Assembly (NCBI RefSeq): GCF_001591445.1
Contig: NZ_BCUX01000034.1
Location: 1 to 50,884 of the forward strand
Direction: 5' to 3'
DNA length: 50,884 nucleotides
Source: Neobacillus drentensis NBRC 102427
Lineage (GTDB): Bacteria; Bacillota; Bacilli; Bacillales; Cytobacillaceae
Made by a program: the position numbers and the translations under genes. Positions 41,626 to 50,855 of this stretch are shown here, piece after piece; positions within the stretch are counted from its first letter, which is position 1; every line of letters starts with the position of its first letter. Below the pieces are notes generated by a model that saw nothing but the letters and a program-made list of their open reading frames with translations, was not told the DNA's origin and did no database searches.

Positions 41626-43134
41626 CTATTTTTCAATTGGTTCAAACCGTTCTACAAATAAGGCAAGCGTCCGGGTCATAACGCCTGTCGCTCCTGCAGG
41701 ACCTAAATCATATGCTTTGGACGAAGTTGCTGTCCCAGCGATGTCTAAGTGTACCCACGGGGTTCCTTCGGCAAATTCACCGATAAACGCACCGGCAACC
41801 AGGGCATGGCCTTCACTGCCGGGCGAATTATTTAAGTCAGCTACTTTACTGTTTCTTACCCGCTCGATCTCCGTTTCAAATAATGGCAATTGCCACATCT
41901 GCTCGCCAGCTTCGACAGAAGCCTCCAATACCTGTTGATATAATTGATCATGGTTGGTCATGGCTCCAGTTGTGTGGAGACCAAGTGCTGTGATCACCCC
42001 ACCTGTTAAGGTGGCAACATCTACTAGATAATCCGCACCATGATGCTTGGCATAGGTAACTGCATCCGCTAACACAAGGCGGCCTTCCGCATCTGTATTT
42101 AACACCTCAATGGTTTTCCCGCTCATCGATGTAATCACGTCATCCGGCTTAAAGGCATGACCGCTAATCATATTATCTGTGGATGGGATGACCGCGACCA
42201 CGTTTTGCTCTGGCTGGGTCTCACCGATGATTTCCATTGCGCCAAGCACGGCTGCAGCTCCGCCCATGTCCGTTTTCATCCCAACAATACCTGCTTTGGT
42301 TTTAATCGAGTAACCGCCTGTATCAAAAGTAATTCCTTTTCCAACGAGGCCGATGACATCCTTCCATTCGTCTTTCCCCTGATATTTAAGGACAATCATT
42401 TTTGGCGGCTCAGTCGACCCTTGGTTAACGGCAAGGAATGCACCCATTCCAAGCTTTTCAATCTCTGCTTTATCAAGAATTTCTACTTCGAAATCATACC
42501 TTTCAGCAAGTTCCTGGGCATAATTGGCCATGCGTGTTGCTGTTAACAAATTGCCTGGGATATTAACGAGTGTTCGTGCAGAATTAGTTGCTTCTCCAAA
42601 AGCAAATCCCACAGTAAGTGACGCATGGACTTCCGCTTCCTCATAAGCACCAGAATAAATCGTAACTTGCTCGAGTTTTTTCTCAGGTACATTCGATTTT
42701 TGTTTGTAGCCTTCAAATTGGTAAGTGGAAAGGGAGAGTGCTTCACTTAACGCATGTGAGGCATCTAAGCCACTTACTTCCTCTGTGGTGAAGGAATCCA
42801 AATAAACAGCTGTTTCCTCAAGCTTGCTCTTTTGCACTTCTTTAAATAGCCTGCCAAACGCCTCTTTAAGTTTATCAAAGGTTAAATCCTTTTCTTTTCC
42901 AAGACCTACAAACCAAATTCGTTTGGCGCCAATTTTACCGAAGCTATGTACTTTACTGATACTTTTTAACTTTGCCGAGATATCCCCAGATTTCACCAAA
43001 TCTGTAAGTTGTCCTTCAAACCCCTGATCAAGACTCATCAAAAGGCCTGAAAATTTTTCCGGTTTATCAAAAAGACCTATAATTAAACCCTCATGCTCAG
43101 TAGATAGGTTTAATTCCTTTTTCACATCAAACAA
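41626..43134 (-). CDS. pepA: Leucyl aminopeptidase (M17 family)
   Basis: 502 residues: an N-terminal macro-like domain to about 170, then the M17 catalytic domain. The metal and catalytic residues are in [20 protein letters not shown] (Lys and Asp), MKTDMGGAA and the signature [14 protein letters not shown]. It removes N-terminal residues from peptides in the cytoplasm with two metal ions. This is YuiE in B. subtilis, in the same neighbourhood of yuiC-yuiB-yuiA. The ATG at 43134 has GGAGGTGAAGTA upstream. Confidence 0.95.
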   Translation of the reverse strand: MFDVKKELNLSTEHEGLIIGLFDKPEKFSGLLMSLDQGFEGQLTDLVKSGDISAKLKSISKVHSFGKIGAKRIWFVGLGKEKDLTFDKLKEAFGRLFKEVQKSKLEETAVYLDSFTTEEVSGLDASHALSEALSLSTYQFEGYKQKSNVPEKKLEQVTIYSGAYEEAEVHASLTVGFAFGEATNSARTLVNIPGNLLTATRMANYAQELAERYDFEVEILDKAEIEKLGMGAFLAVNQGSTEPPKMIVLKYQGKDEWKDVIGLVGKGITFDTGGYSIKTKAGIVGMKTDMGGAAAVLGAMEIIGETQPEQNVVAVIPSTDNMISGHAFKPDDVITSMSGKTIEVLNTDAEGRLVLADAVTYAKHHGADYLVDVATLTGGVITALGLHTTGAMTNHDQLYQQVLEASVEAGEQMWQLPLFETEIERVRNSKVADLNNSPGSEGHALVAGAFIGEFAEGTPWVHLDIAGTATSSKAYDLGPAGATGVMTRTLALFVERFEPIEK

Positions 43135-43227
43135 ATTACTTCACCTCCATCATATTCGAATTTAATTATAACCAATAAACCTATTTATTTCGACTAACTA
43201 ACCATTTAAAATGAACATTTTGTCAAA

Positions 43228-43251
43228 ATAAAAAACAGGCATGCAGCCTGC
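43228..43251 (-). terminator. Terminator of yuiC
   Basis: GCAGGC pairs with GCCTGT around TGCAT; TTTTTATTTT follows on the minus strand. Confidence 0.7.
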
Positions 43252-43253
43252 TT

Positions 43254-43862
43254 CTATCGCTTCTCGGTACTAATATACTGCCCGCGAAATACTTGCATCG
43301 CTTTATCTTCATTTAATGCTTTAAGTGTTTGCTCGGTTAGTTTCCCATTACCTTTTTGAACAACATAAATGTCTAACTTCTTTTTCCCCCATTTATTATA
43401 AACATCGTCTACCGTTTCATAATAAAGGTCTAATTCATTTCCTTTTATGGCCCCGCCCTTGTCAGCAACAACGCCATACCCGTATCCCGGAATAAAGAGA
43501 ATTGTTCCGATTGGGAAAACAGTTAAATCCGCTGCGACAGTTGAAAATAAATCACGTTTGACTTTTACGCCTGAGTAGGTAATCCCATATTCCGGGTGAC
43601 CTTCACTCTTACCTGTTGATTCAACACCGGCAGTATACCCAGTGGCTGTAACATTTAGCTTAGGATATTTAGACCAATCAATTTCGTCTTCTAAGGAACG
43701 TACGGTTCCGGATACCGTTTTAGTGGTTGAAATAACAGTGGCAAATTGCTTCATCAGCGACTCGGCATTTACTCCAGAAATAGATTGGAAGGTCGCTAAT
43801 ATTGCCATCAAGAAAAGACACAACATAGCAAATCGCCTAGTCCAATTTTTAATTTTTTTCAT
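43254..43862 (-). CDS. yuiC: YuiC, secreted 3D-domain muralytic protein
   Basis: 202 residues. A signal peptide (basic KKIKNWTRR then a hydrophobic core to about residue 33, NAE after it) directs export. The 3D domain is at the C-terminal part: [11 protein letters not shown] opening, [20 protein letters not shown] with the first Asp, and [13 protein letters not shown] with the second and third. The three Asp residues define the domain. B. subtilis YuiC is reported as a stationary-phase lytic transglycosylase, so peptidoglycan cleavage is the likely role. Confidence 0.9.
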   Translation of the reverse strand: MKKIKNWTRRFAMLCLFLMAILATFQSISGVNAESLMKQFATVISTTKTVSGTVRSLEDEIDWSKYPKLNVTATGYTAGVESTGKSEGHPEYGITYSGVKVKRDLFSTVAADLTVFPIGTILFIPGYGYGVVADKGGAIKGNELDLYYETVDDVYNKWGKKKLDIYVVQKGNGKLTEQTLKALNEDKAMQVFRGQYISTEKR

Positions 43863-43957
43863 AAAAATTTTTCACTCCTCCCAAAATATTCATTCCCAAG
43901 CTGATGGAAATTATTCAAAAAAAGAGGAAGGAAAATTTTTCATTAAAATTTTATATT

Positions 43958-43990
43958 AAAAAAAGACCTTTACCCGGGAGTAAAAGTCTT
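43958..43990 (-). terminator. Terminator of yuiB
   Basis: AAGACTTTTACTCCC pairs with GGGTAAAGGTCTT; seven T follow on the minus strand. Confidence 0.85.
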
Positions 43991-44312
43991 AAAACATCTG
44001 ATATCCATTTTTCCGTAGCAGCTTTATCGTAAAACCAGCAGCTACCGCACCAGCCAGTCCACTAATTAATATAAGAATATCTGCAGTTGCTAAGGAAGAA
44101 AACCTTTGGCCCAATTCGTTAAAGGCCATTTTGCTATTTGTAAAATATTCACTAAAACTTACTTTATCAACAATAAAAATTGCCACAATCGGATAAACTA
44201 CTGCCATAACCCATGACATTCTGAGAAGCATATTTAGGATAAATCCAATTCCAAAAAATAATACAAAGAATAATAAAATCGATATGATTAAGACAACAAT
44301 GCTCATTTGCAT
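43989..44312 (-). CDS. yuiB: YuiB-like membrane protein
   Basis: 107 residues from ATG 44312, with AAGGGGG 9 bases upstream. There are three hydrophobic segments (about 3-30, 30-47 and 72-95), the first rich in Leu, Ile and Phe, and a basic C-terminus LLRKNGYQMF. The position between yuiC and yuiA matches B. subtilis yuiB; its function is unknown. Confidence 0.85.
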   Translation of the reverse strand: MQMSIVVLIISILLFFVLFFGIGFILNMLLRMSWVMAVVYPIVAIFIVDKVSFSEYFTNSKMAFNELGQRFSSLATADILILISGLAGAVAAGFTIKLLRKNGYQMF

Positions 44313-44484
44313 CCGAGATTCCCCCTTATACATCAACATTTAGTGTACTTAATGTCGAAAAGAGAGTCAATATTTACGAATTATTTTTACATTCCAAAAC
44401 TTTCCGGATGCAGCGCTCCGCCTTTTTTCCACAAAAAAAAGCCCTCCGAATAGTATCGAAGAAGCGGTAAATGAATAAAACAGC

Positions 44485-44610
44485 TTATTCTTTTTTCTTA
44501 CCAGTTCCTTCGCAGCAAGTACAGGTTTCCGATCCCCCAAGTACCAGCTGAAAATAGCCTTTCCCGGAACAGTAATCACAAGTTTTTGAGTCCAAACTCT
44601 TAATTGTCAT
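44485..44610 (-). CDS. yuiA: YuiA-like small zinc-finger protein
   Basis: 41 codons from ATG 44610 to TAA 44485, with GGAGATG about 8 bases upstream. It has two cysteine motifs: CDYCSGKGYF and ETCTCCEGTGKKK, that is CxxCxGxG followed by CxCCxGTG, like the DnaJ-type zinc fingers. This is the same plan and position (between yuiB and the yumB neighbourhood) as B. subtilis YuiA. A longer reading frame over the same DNA (44367-44579) has no ribosome site or family. The function is unknown; zinc binding is inferred. Confidence 0.85.
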   Translation of the reverse strand: MTIKSLDSKTCDYCSGKGYFQLVLGGSETCTCCEGTGKKKE

Positions 44611-44766
44611 TTTAAATCATCTCCTTAATAATTAACTTAATTTTCTGATAATATATCAAGAATCAGCTAAAATGGAAAGGCCTGAATTTAGGCAAATTCC
44701 CCCAAGAAAACGGATACACATTAAGAATTCTTTCATTTACTAAGCGTCACATAAATTTTCTAAAAA

Positions 44767-45258
44767 TTAAAAAAATAATTTATATGCCGTATACCCAAAC
44801 TGATCACCAGGATTTAGGTCACTAATTCCTGGCTTCGAGAAGGAAACATTATTTTTTATCAGATATTGGAGCACAACCGATGAGTCTTTCTCGAGAAGCA
44901 GTTCTTCCGGTGCCATAAATCTCGCTTCAAACAGTTCGTTTTCTTGATGAATAACCTCGCCCTCTTCTATCGGCTCCAGCAGGAAATGGAGCAAATTATC
45001 ACTGATTTCACCTTTAATAACACCAGTTCTCAGTCCCATGAACCCCTTTACCTGACATTTAATACCGGTTTCTTCCCAGACTTCCCTAATGACCGCTTCA
45101 TCTGCAGTTTCTCCCGCCTCTACAAACCCTGCCGGCAAGGACCATTGACCTTTTAAACCGCCATATCGTTTCTTGACGACAAGCCATTGTCCATCTTTAG
45201 ACTTTACCAACCCGGCAACAGCTAACCAAACCTTCCCACGTTTTTCGCGACTGCTCAT
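44767..45258 (-). CDS. NUDIX hydrolase
   Basis: 163 residues. The complete Nudix box lies at 44-66: G44, E50, R58-E59, E62-E63, G65. The preceding strand KKRYGGLKGQWSLPAG is typical. The enzyme cleaves nucleoside diphosphates linked to another group; the substrate is not set by this sequence. GGGGG precedes the ATG at 45258. It lies between yuiA and yumB on the same strand; a terminator separates it from yumB. Confidence 0.9.
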   Translation of the reverse strand: MSSREKRGKVWLAVAGLVKSKDGQWLVVKKRYGGLKGQWSLPAGFVEAGETADEAVIREVWEETGIKCQVKGFMGLRTGVIKGEISDNLLHFLLEPIEEGEVIHQENELFEARFMAPEELLLEKDSSVVLQYLIKNNVSFSKPGISDLNPGDQFGYTAYKLFF

Positions 45259-45297
45259 TTAAACTCCCCCTCACAGAATTCATTATTTTAATCATAT

Positions 45298-45326
45298 CAA
45301 AAAGGGACAGATTTCTCTGTCCCTTT
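45298..45326 (-). terminator. Terminator of yumB
   Basis: AAAGGGACAGA pairs exactly with TCTGTCCCTTT; TTGAT follows on the minus strand, and two extra T pairs extend the tail. Confidence 0.85.
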
Positions 45327-45341
45327 AGGTTAACAAATTTT

Positions 45342-46559
45342 TTAGAATACGTTAAACTTCCCTTTTTTCAATACCAGGCCAGTGCCACCAATCATGTAAA
45401 GAGAACGATTATCGACTACTTTTTTCATAAAGGATGCTTTTGCACCGGTAATTTTTTTACCAAATACAACTCCGATTGCATCATCTTCACCAAGCGAGCA
45501 AACTGTCCCTTTATTATCGAAGTGGAAAGTTTCAAGCTCCGATTTATTACGAACTAATGCTGCGATATTGCGGGCACAAACTTCCCCTTGCTGCATGGCA
45601 ATTTGTGCGGTCGGAGGATACGGACGATTGATTTCCTCATTAATCATTAGTGCGCTGTCACCAATCATGAAGATATCCTCAAAGCCGGGAACGCGTAGGT
45701 CCGGCTGGATTTTCACTCTTCCTCGCATTGCTTCGAAACCTGATTTTTCTACAATCGAGTTTCCACGAATTCCGGCAGCCCAAACTACAGTACCAGCCTT
45801 AATTTCACGTGGTTCCTCCTCGCCTTTTGCAACAAAAATTCCTTCTTCGGTAGCTTCCTTAATGGCAGTGCCAATAAAGAATTCCACACCTTTTCTTTCC
45901 AATTGCGAAACGGCGTAATTCACTAATTCTGGTTCAAAACCAGGGAGGACAGTTGGTGCAGCCTCAACACAAATAATTTTTACTTTATGAAAATCCACAT
46001 CATATTCTTGGCATAATTCCGGGATTCTATTGGTTAATTCACCTAAGAACTCAATTCCTGTAAATCCGGCACCACCAACAACAATAGTCAAACGGTTGTC
46101 GTTCTTTTCTTCTTCCATATTGTATGTGGCAAATTGATATTCAATATGTTCACGTAATTGACGGGAAGAATTTACATTAGAGATTCCAAATGCATATTCT
46201 TTTAATCCTTTAATACCGAACGTTTCTGGTTCGCCGCCAAGGGCGATCACAAGGTAGTCATAGCTGACTTCGCCTTTTTCTAGGATAACTTTCTTTTCCT
46301 CTTTGTTGATTTCTACGACTGTATCTTGTACAAAATCGACTTTACTGCGGTCAATTACACCACTAATATCATAACGGACACGATCATGATGCAACGTGCC
46401 TGCTGAAGCTTCATGGAGCCATGTAGTTTCATAATGGTAATCATTTTTATTCACTAATACAATATCCGCTTCATTAACACCGATTAATTTTTGTAAGCGA
46501 ACTGTTGTCATTAGTCCACCGTAACCAGCACCAAGAATAACAATTTTAGGCTTTCTCAA
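45342..46559 (-). CDS. yumB: Type II NADH dehydrogenase (NDH-2), YumB
   Basis: 405 residues from TTG 46559, giving [10 protein letters not shown], with AAAGGTGG 11 bases upstream; GTG at 46574 would lie within that site. Two dinucleotide folds are present: FAD at GAGYGG (9-14) and NADH at [17 protein letters not shown]-terminal membrane-association helices follow ([16 protein letters not shown] region). It passes electrons from NADH to menaquinone without pumping protons. A Rex-like site lies upstream at 46656-46673, which suits control by the NADH/NAD ratio. Confidence 0.92.
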   Translation of the reverse strand: MRKPKIVILGAGYGGLMTTVRLQKLIGVNEADIVLVNKNDYHYETTWLHEASAGTLHHDRVRYDISGVIDRSKVDFVQDTVVEINKEEKKVILEKGEVSYDYLVIALGGEPETFGIKGLKEYAFGISNVNSSRQLREHIEYQFATYNMEEEKNDNRLTIVVGGAGFTGIEFLGELTNRIPELCQEYDVDFHKVKIICVEAAPTVLPGFEPELVNYAVSQLERKGVEFFIGTAIKEATEEGIFVAKGEEEPREIKAGTVVWAAGIRGNSIVEKSGFEAMRGRVKIQPDLRVPGFEDIFMIGDSALMINEEINRPYPPTAQIAMQQGEVCARNIAALVRNKSELETFHFDNKGTVCSLGEDDAIGVVFGKKITGAKASFMKKVVDNRSLYMIGGTGLVLKKGKFNVF

Positions 46560-46655
46560 AGTGATCACTTCCACCTTTTATTTTATTTGAATAAACCCTC
46601 TTTTTCTTAGCTTCCACTGCTTTAACCTTTTTTATTTTGAATAATAGAAAAATGT

Positions 46656-46673
46656 ATGTGAGATAATTCACGT
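46656..46673. promoter_or_regulatory. Candidate Rex-binding site upstream of yumB
   Basis: ATGTGA-GATAAT-TCACGT has the Rex layout TTGTGA-N6-TCACAA, with mismatches at the outer bases only. It is about 97 bp before the yumB start. Rex represses NDH-2 genes in B. subtilis at low NADH, so the context fits. Confidence 0.55.
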
Positions 46674-46760
46674 ATGAGTCTAAAAAAAACGAACTTCATT
46701 GGTATGGATATAGATTATCGCAGAAGTTAGTACGCTAAGAGTGTAAATAGTTCCAATGAG

Positions 46761-46797
46761 TGTCACAAATTTTTGCTATTTATGTCACAAAAATTTA
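46761..46797. promoter_or_regulatory. Two direct TGTCACAAA repeats 22 bp apart, between yumB and yumC
   Basis: TGTCACAAATTTT at 46761 and TGTCACAAAAATT at 46783 are 22 bp apart, two helical turns, so a dimeric regulator could bind one face. Read on the other strand they are TTTGTGACA, similar to ResD/FNR-type sites. No other feature explains them. The rest of the 463-bp gap (46560-47022) carries the Rex-like site and the yumC promoter. Confidence 0.45.
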
Positions 46798-46976
46798 ACA
46801 ATCTATCCTCCATACATCTTATGCTACTTTTAGAGGATTATCAAGCGATATTTATAAATTATTTAACTTTAATAGATAAGTAATTTGCATCTCGCTCATC
46901 ATTTTGTTTTTGTTTTAAATATTGCTTCTGTTGCGAATATTAGCTCATAAAGATGTGAGAATTTTTTATTTTATGA

Positions 46977-46982
46977 TATTAT
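46977..46982 (+). promoter_or_regulatory. Extended -10 box of yumC
   Basis: TATTAT preceded by TGA (an extended -10, TGn) about 40 bp before the yumC start. A -35 is not clear. Confidence 0.45.
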
Positions 46983-47022
46983 AGTGATTGGAGTTTCTAA
47001 CTACGAGTTGGGGGGTTACGGG

Positions 47023-48021
47023 GTGCAAGAAAATCAAAAAGTTTATGACATAACGATCATCGGTGGCGGTCCTACCGGTCTATTTACTGCCTTTTACGGT
47101 GGAATGAGACAAGCATCAGTCAAAATCATTGAGAGTTTGCCACAGTTAGGCGGGCAATTATCAGCGCTTTACCCGGAAAAGTATATTTATGATGTGGCTG
47201 GATTCCCAAAAATCCGCGCTCAAGAATTGATAAATAATTTAAAAGAACAGATGCGCAAATTTGAACCTACTATTGCCCTTGAGCAATCAGTTGAAAAGTT
47301 AGAAAAGCAAGCGGATGGTACGTTTAAATTAACAACAAATAAAGAAGTCCACTTTTCAAAAACGATAATTATTACCGCTGGAAATGGCGCTTTCCAACCG
47401 CGTCGGTTAGAGCTAGAAAGTGCTGCCCAATATGAGCGCAAAAATCTCTATTACTTTATTGAGGATTTAAATCAGTTTGCAGACCAAAAGGTAGTCGTTT
47501 TTGGCGGCGGAGACTCTGCCGTTGACTGGGCGTTAATGCTTGAGCCTATTGCTGAAAAAGTTTCCATTGTTCACCGCAGAGATAAATTCCGTGCTCACGA
47601 ACATAGTGTGGAAAACTTATATAACTCAAAAGCAGATGTAAAGACACCTTATGTTCCTGCTGAACTGATTGGCGATGAAAGCGGAATTAAGCAGGTTGTC
47701 CTTGAAACGGTCAATGGTGAAGAGAAAGTAACACTCGATGTGGATGCTGTTATTTGTAACTATGGTTTTGTCTCATCGCTTGGACCAATTAAGGAATGGG
47801 GTCTAGAGATCGAAAAGAACTCGATTATCGTCAATTCAAAAATGGAAACCAATATTCCGGGCATTTATGCTGCTGGCGATATTTGTACCTATGATGGAAA
47901 AGTGAAATTAATTGCTTGTGGTTTTGGTGAAGCACCAACTGCAGTAAACAACGCAAAAGCCTTCATTGACCCAAAAGCAAAGATTCAGCCTTTACACAGC
48001 TCATCGATGTTTAATAAATAA
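47023..48021 (+). CDS. yumC: Ferredoxin/flavodoxin-NADP+ reductase type 2, YumC
   Basis: 332 residues from GTG 47023 (GGGGGG upstream). The N-terminus matches known YumC proteins almost word for word ([15 protein letters not shown], then [20 protein letters not shown]). The FAD site GGGPTG is at 14-19 and the NADPH site is [14 protein letters not shown]; there is no CxxC pair. It carries electrons between NADPH and ferredoxin or flavodoxin. It is transcribed divergently from yumB. Confidence 0.95.
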   Translation: MQENQKVYDITIIGGGPTGLFTAFYGGMRQASVKIIESLPQLGGQLSALYPEKYIYDVAGFPKIRAQELINNLKEQMRKFEPTIALEQSVEKLEKQADGTFKLTTNKEVHFSKTIIITAGNGAFQPRRLELESAAQYERKNLYYFIEDLNQFADQKVVVFGGGDSAVDWALMLEPIAEKVSIVHRRDKFRAHEHSVENLYNSKADVKTPYVPAELIGDESGIKQVVLETVNGEEKVTLDVDAVICNYGFVSSLGPIKEWGLEIEKNSIIVNSKMETNIPGIYAAGDICTYDGKVKLIACGFGEAPTAVNNAKAFIDPKAKIQPLHSSSMFNK

Positions 48022-48022
48022 G

Positions 48023-48055
48023 AAAAAAGCGTCCATTTGCAGGACGCTTTTTTCT
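48023..48055 (+). terminator. Terminator of yumC
   Basis: AAAAAGCGTCC pairs with GGACGCTTTTT around ATTTGCA, followed by TTTC. Its A-rich side makes it usable from the minus strand as well. Confidence 0.9.
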
Positions 48056-48066
48056 TATTTATTATT

Positions 48067-48432
48067 TTAGCATTCTTCCGGTGTACCAGTTGCCGTAGCC
48101 GTTTTAAATGAAGAACCACAGCCGCACGACGCGATGGCATTCGGATTGTCAATCGTAAAGCCGCCGCCCATCATGGATTCTTTAAAATCAATCTTTGTCC
48201 CTTGTAAAATGGGTGCACTCTCTTTATCAACTAGCACTCGAATCCCAAATTGTTCAAATGTGAGATCATCTTCGTTTACTGTATGTTCAAAACCCATCCC
48301 ATAAGATAAACCGCTGCAGCCACCGCCTTTTACGCTGACACGTAACAGTGCACCTTCTTCTTCGTTATGCTTCATCATTTCTTTAATATGCAACGATGCT
48401 GCTTCTGTTAAAATAACCACTTCATTACTCAT
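48067..48432 (-). CDS. yutM: IscA/ErpA-like iron-sulfur cluster carrier
   Basis: 121 residues of the HesB family: GGGCSGLSYG with Cys39, and ASCGCGSSF with Cys103 and Cys105, the three cluster ligands. It is thought to carry or insert Fe-S clusters. A short tail after residue 110 is longer than usual. It faces the yumC terminator and sits near yutI (NifU-like), so it belongs to the iron-sulfur group of this region. Confidence 0.93.
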   Translation of the reverse strand: MSNEVVILTEAASLHIKEMMKHNEEEGALLRVSVKGGGCSGLSYGMGFEHTVNEDDLTFEQFGIRVLVDKESAPILQGTKIDFKESMMGGGFTIDNPNAIASCGCGSSFKTATATGTPEEC

Positions 48433-48537
48433 TATGATCCCCTCCTTAATTGAGGCTTTTCATTAATTATATACACGAATTGTTAACTACTCAAATAATA
48501 CGATTCCCTCATAATAACATATGAATATATAAAAATA

Positions 48538-48556
48538 AGGAAGCGGCAACGCTCCC
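48538..48556 (-). terminator. Terminator of yuzB
   Basis: GGGAGCG pairs with CGCTTCC around TTGC; TTATTTTTAT follows on the minus strand. Confidence 0.7.
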
Positions 48557-48561
48557 TCATT

Positions 48562-48801
48562 TTAAAACATCGGATTCTCTTCCAAATATTGATAAATGTT
48601 ATCTACGAGTTCATCGGCAGTTTTCCCTGTGACAATTTCGCCATTTACTAGAGCATATAAGGTAGTTGCACATTTTCCGCAATATCCAAGACATCCATAT
48701 TCTATAATATCCAAGTTAGGATCTTTTTCTAATTTTTCAAGTGCTTTTTGTGCACCATTTGCAAGATTGCTAATACAAAATTCGATGATGGGTTGAATCA
48801 T
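48562..48801 (-). CDS. yuzB: YuzB-like protein (DUF1450)
   Basis: 79 residues from ATG 48801, with GGAGAGGTG 5 bases upstream. The conserved region [21 protein letters not shown] has Cys37, Cys41 and Cys44, a thioredoxin-like [2Fe-2S] ferredoxin-type pattern. The function is unknown; metal or Fe-S binding by the cysteines is inferred. Divergent from yutJ with a 223-bp spacer. Confidence 0.88.
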   Translation of the reverse strand: MIQPIIEFCISNLANGAQKALEKLEKDPNLDIIEYGCLGYCGKCATTLYALVNGEIVTGKTADELVDNIYQYLEENPMF

Positions 48802-49024
48802 TACTTTCACCTCTCCACAACTAATTATCCTACTCCATTTCATCTACTTCGTCAATTAACATGTTCGCTGTATCATTGTCAAGAAAGCCTCTATAAATGT
48901 TGTTATTTTGACACATTTTAGATATACTCGTATGTGGGAAATAAACGAAATAATTATTCTACTTATTTTATTGCTCACTAGGAAGCATTTATATGATAAC
49001 GGGATATTCAAAGGGGAAATACTT

Positions 49025-50092
49025 ATGAAAAACCTTGTAATTCTAGGTGGTGGATATGGTGGAATGAAGATCTTAAACGAACTTCTTCCCAACCATTTAC
49101 CAGACGATGTGAAGATAACTCTTGTGGACCGTGTACCCTACCATTGCTTAAAAACAGAGTACTACGCCTTAGCCGCAGGAACGATTTCAGATAAAGAGAT
49201 TCGAGTTGATTTCCCGGTACACGATCGCTTAGAAGTAAAATATGGGGAAGTCATCGCGGTGGAAACATCAGATAGAAAAGTGGTTATGAGAGATTTGGAG
49301 CCTATTGCCTACGATGAGCTAATTATCGGTCTTGGCTGTGAGGACAAGTACCATGATGTACCCGGCGCAGATCAGTTCACTTACAGTATTCAGAGTATCG
49401 AAAAGTCGCGTCTCACCTACTCCGTCTTAAACAATCTGGGACCTGAGTCGGTTGTTGGTATCGTTGGGGCAGGACTTAGCGGTGTAGAGTTAGCAAGTGA
49501 ATTAAGTGAAAGCCGAGAGGACCTTAACATCAAATTATTTGATAGGGGCCAGCATATTCTATCATCTTTCCCGGAACGATTAAGCAAATATGTTGAAAAT
49601 TGGTTTAAAAAGAACACTGTCGAAATTATCAACAATTCCAATATTACTAAGGTAGAAGAAAATGTATTATACAATCACGAAGAGCCGATCCATTGCGATG
49701 TTATTGTCTGGACCGCAGGAATTCAGGCCAATAAAGTTGTCCGGGATATGGACGGGGAAAAAGATGGAATGGGCAGACTTGTCCTTACCCCACTCCATCA
49801 TTTGCCGAATGATGAACATATCTTTATACTCGGGGATTGCGCAAGTCTTCCCCATGCACCGAGTGCTCAATTAGCAGAGGGCCAAGCGGAACAAATTGTT
49901 GAAGTACTCAAAAGACGTTGGAATGGTGAAGAGCCGCCTGCTTCCTTCCCACAAATCAAACTAAAGGGAATTCTTGGTTCCCTGGGGAAAAAGCATGGAT
50001 TTGGGATGATGGCTGACCGGGCCATCACAGGACGAGTCGCGCGTATGTTAAAAACGGGGATTTTATGGATGTACAAATATCATAATGGGTGA
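49025..50092 (+). CDS. yutJ: YutJ, NDH-2-like NAD(P)/FAD oxidoreductase
   Basis: 355 residues from ATG 49025, with AAAGGGG 9 bases upstream. FAD motif GGGYGG is at 8-13, the NAD(P) motif at VGIVGAGLSGVELASEL near residue 145, and ILGDCASLPHAPSAQLAEGQ near residue 265 closes the FAD site. The C-terminus lacks the amphipathic helices of NDH-2, so it may be soluble. It is a paralogue of yumB; the electron acceptor is unknown. Confidence 0.9.
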   Translation: MKNLVILGGGYGGMKILNELLPNHLPDDVKITLVDRVPYHCLKTEYYALAAGTISDKEIRVDFPVHDRLEVKYGEVIAVETSDRKVVMRDLEPIAYDELIIGLGCEDKYHDVPGADQFTYSIQSIEKSRLTYSVLNNLGPESVVGIVGAGLSGVELASELSESREDLNIKLFDRGQHILSSFPERLSKYVENWFKKNTVEIINNSNITKVEENVLYNHEEPIHCDVIVWTAGIQANKVVRDMDGEKDGMGRLVLTPLHHLPNDEHIFILGDCASLPHAPSAQLAEGQAEQIVEVLKRRWNGEEPPASFPQIKLKGILGSLGKKHGFGMMADRAITGRVARMLKTGILWMYKYHNG

Positions 50093-50095
50093 ACG

Positions 50096-50136
50096 AACAA
50101 GAAGAAGCATTCCTTTGTGGAGTGCTTCTTCTTGTT
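50096..50136. terminator. Bidirectional terminator between yutJ and yuzD
   Basis: AACAAGAAGAAGCAtTCC pairs with GGAgTGCTTCTTCTTGTT, an almost perfect 18-bp stem with T-rich sequence on both strands. Confidence 0.88.
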
Positions 50137-50138
50137 TG

Positions 50139-50465
50139 TTAATTAGCCTTATAACCGTGTTTTTCCAACTCTGCAAAAACAGTCTTTAAGCGAGGGTTTC
50201 CTTCACCAACGATTTTTTCCTTAATAACTACCACTGGATAAAACATGTCCTTTTCGATTACCTTTTTAGCAAAATCGAGTTTTTCACTTTCCCCAGTCGG
50301 CTGGTAAATATCAACATAAGTTATTTTAAAGGGTTGGTCCGGAAATTTCCTGGCAATCGCTGCCTCCAGCCATTCAAACGTTTCTTTGGAGGAAGGTAAA
50401 TTAACACAACTTGGGCATAATTGCTCGGCTCCATAAACGACAATCTCTACTTCTTGATTATTCAT
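50139..50465 (-). CDS. yuzD: YuzD-like protein (DUF1462)
   Basis: 108 residues with a thioredoxin-like start: EIVVYGAEQLCPSCVN, with a CPSC pair at 17-20, followed by YVDIYQPTGESEK and PVVVIKEKIVGEGNPRL. The fold and CxxC suggest a thiol-redox or metal role, which is inferred. It is divergent from yutI, as in B. subtilis. Start ATG 50465. Confidence 0.88.
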   Translation of the reverse strand: MNNQEVEIVVYGAEQLCPSCVNLPSSKETFEWLEAAIARKFPDQPFKITYVDIYQPTGESEKLDFAKKVIEKDMFYPVVVIKEKIVGEGNPRLKTVFAELEKHGYKAN

Positions 50466-50618
50466 TTTTTCATTCCTGCCTTTTTTAATTCAGCTTATCT
50501 CATTTTTACTATAAAAACCAAGAAAATGTCTTTAAATGTGTGTTTTCCTAATTTCTGATAATGGATTTTTAACGCCGATGACATTATAATATAAGTTATA
50601 GGAAGGGAGTCGATTAAT

Positions 50619-50855
50619 TTGGCAGAGCAAGAAATTTTTGAACAAGTTCAAGAAGTACTAGATAAATTACGTCCATTTCTTCTTCGCGACGGCGGAGATT
50701 GTGAATTAGTAGATGTTGAGGAGGGTATTGTGAAACTTCGCCTGCTAGGTGCATGTGGAAGCTGCCCAAGTTCAACCATCACACTAAAAGCCGGTATTGA
50801 AAGGGCTCTTTTAGAAGAAGTTCCTGGCATCGTTGAGGTAGAACAAGTATTTTAA
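50619..50855 (+). CDS. yutI: YutI, NifU C-terminal-domain iron-sulfur scaffold
   Basis: 78 residues from TTG 50619, with GGAAGGGAG 9 bases upstream. [20 protein letters not shown] is the NifU_C opening and [18 protein letters not shown] carries the CxxC cluster ligands (Cys46, Cys49). It holds a [4Fe-4S] cluster for transfer to target proteins. A TATAAT lies about 30 bp upstream. The gene is complete; the window ends 29 bp after its stop. Confidence 0.93.
   Translation: MAEQEIFEQVQEVLDKLRPFLLRDGGDCELVDVEEGIVKLRLLGACGSCPSSTITLKAGIERALLEEVPGIVEVEQVF

Noticed and set aside
44367..44579. 70-residue frame over yuiA
   Set aside because: No ribosome site and no family resemblance; the other frame encodes the recognisable zinc-finger protein YuiA.
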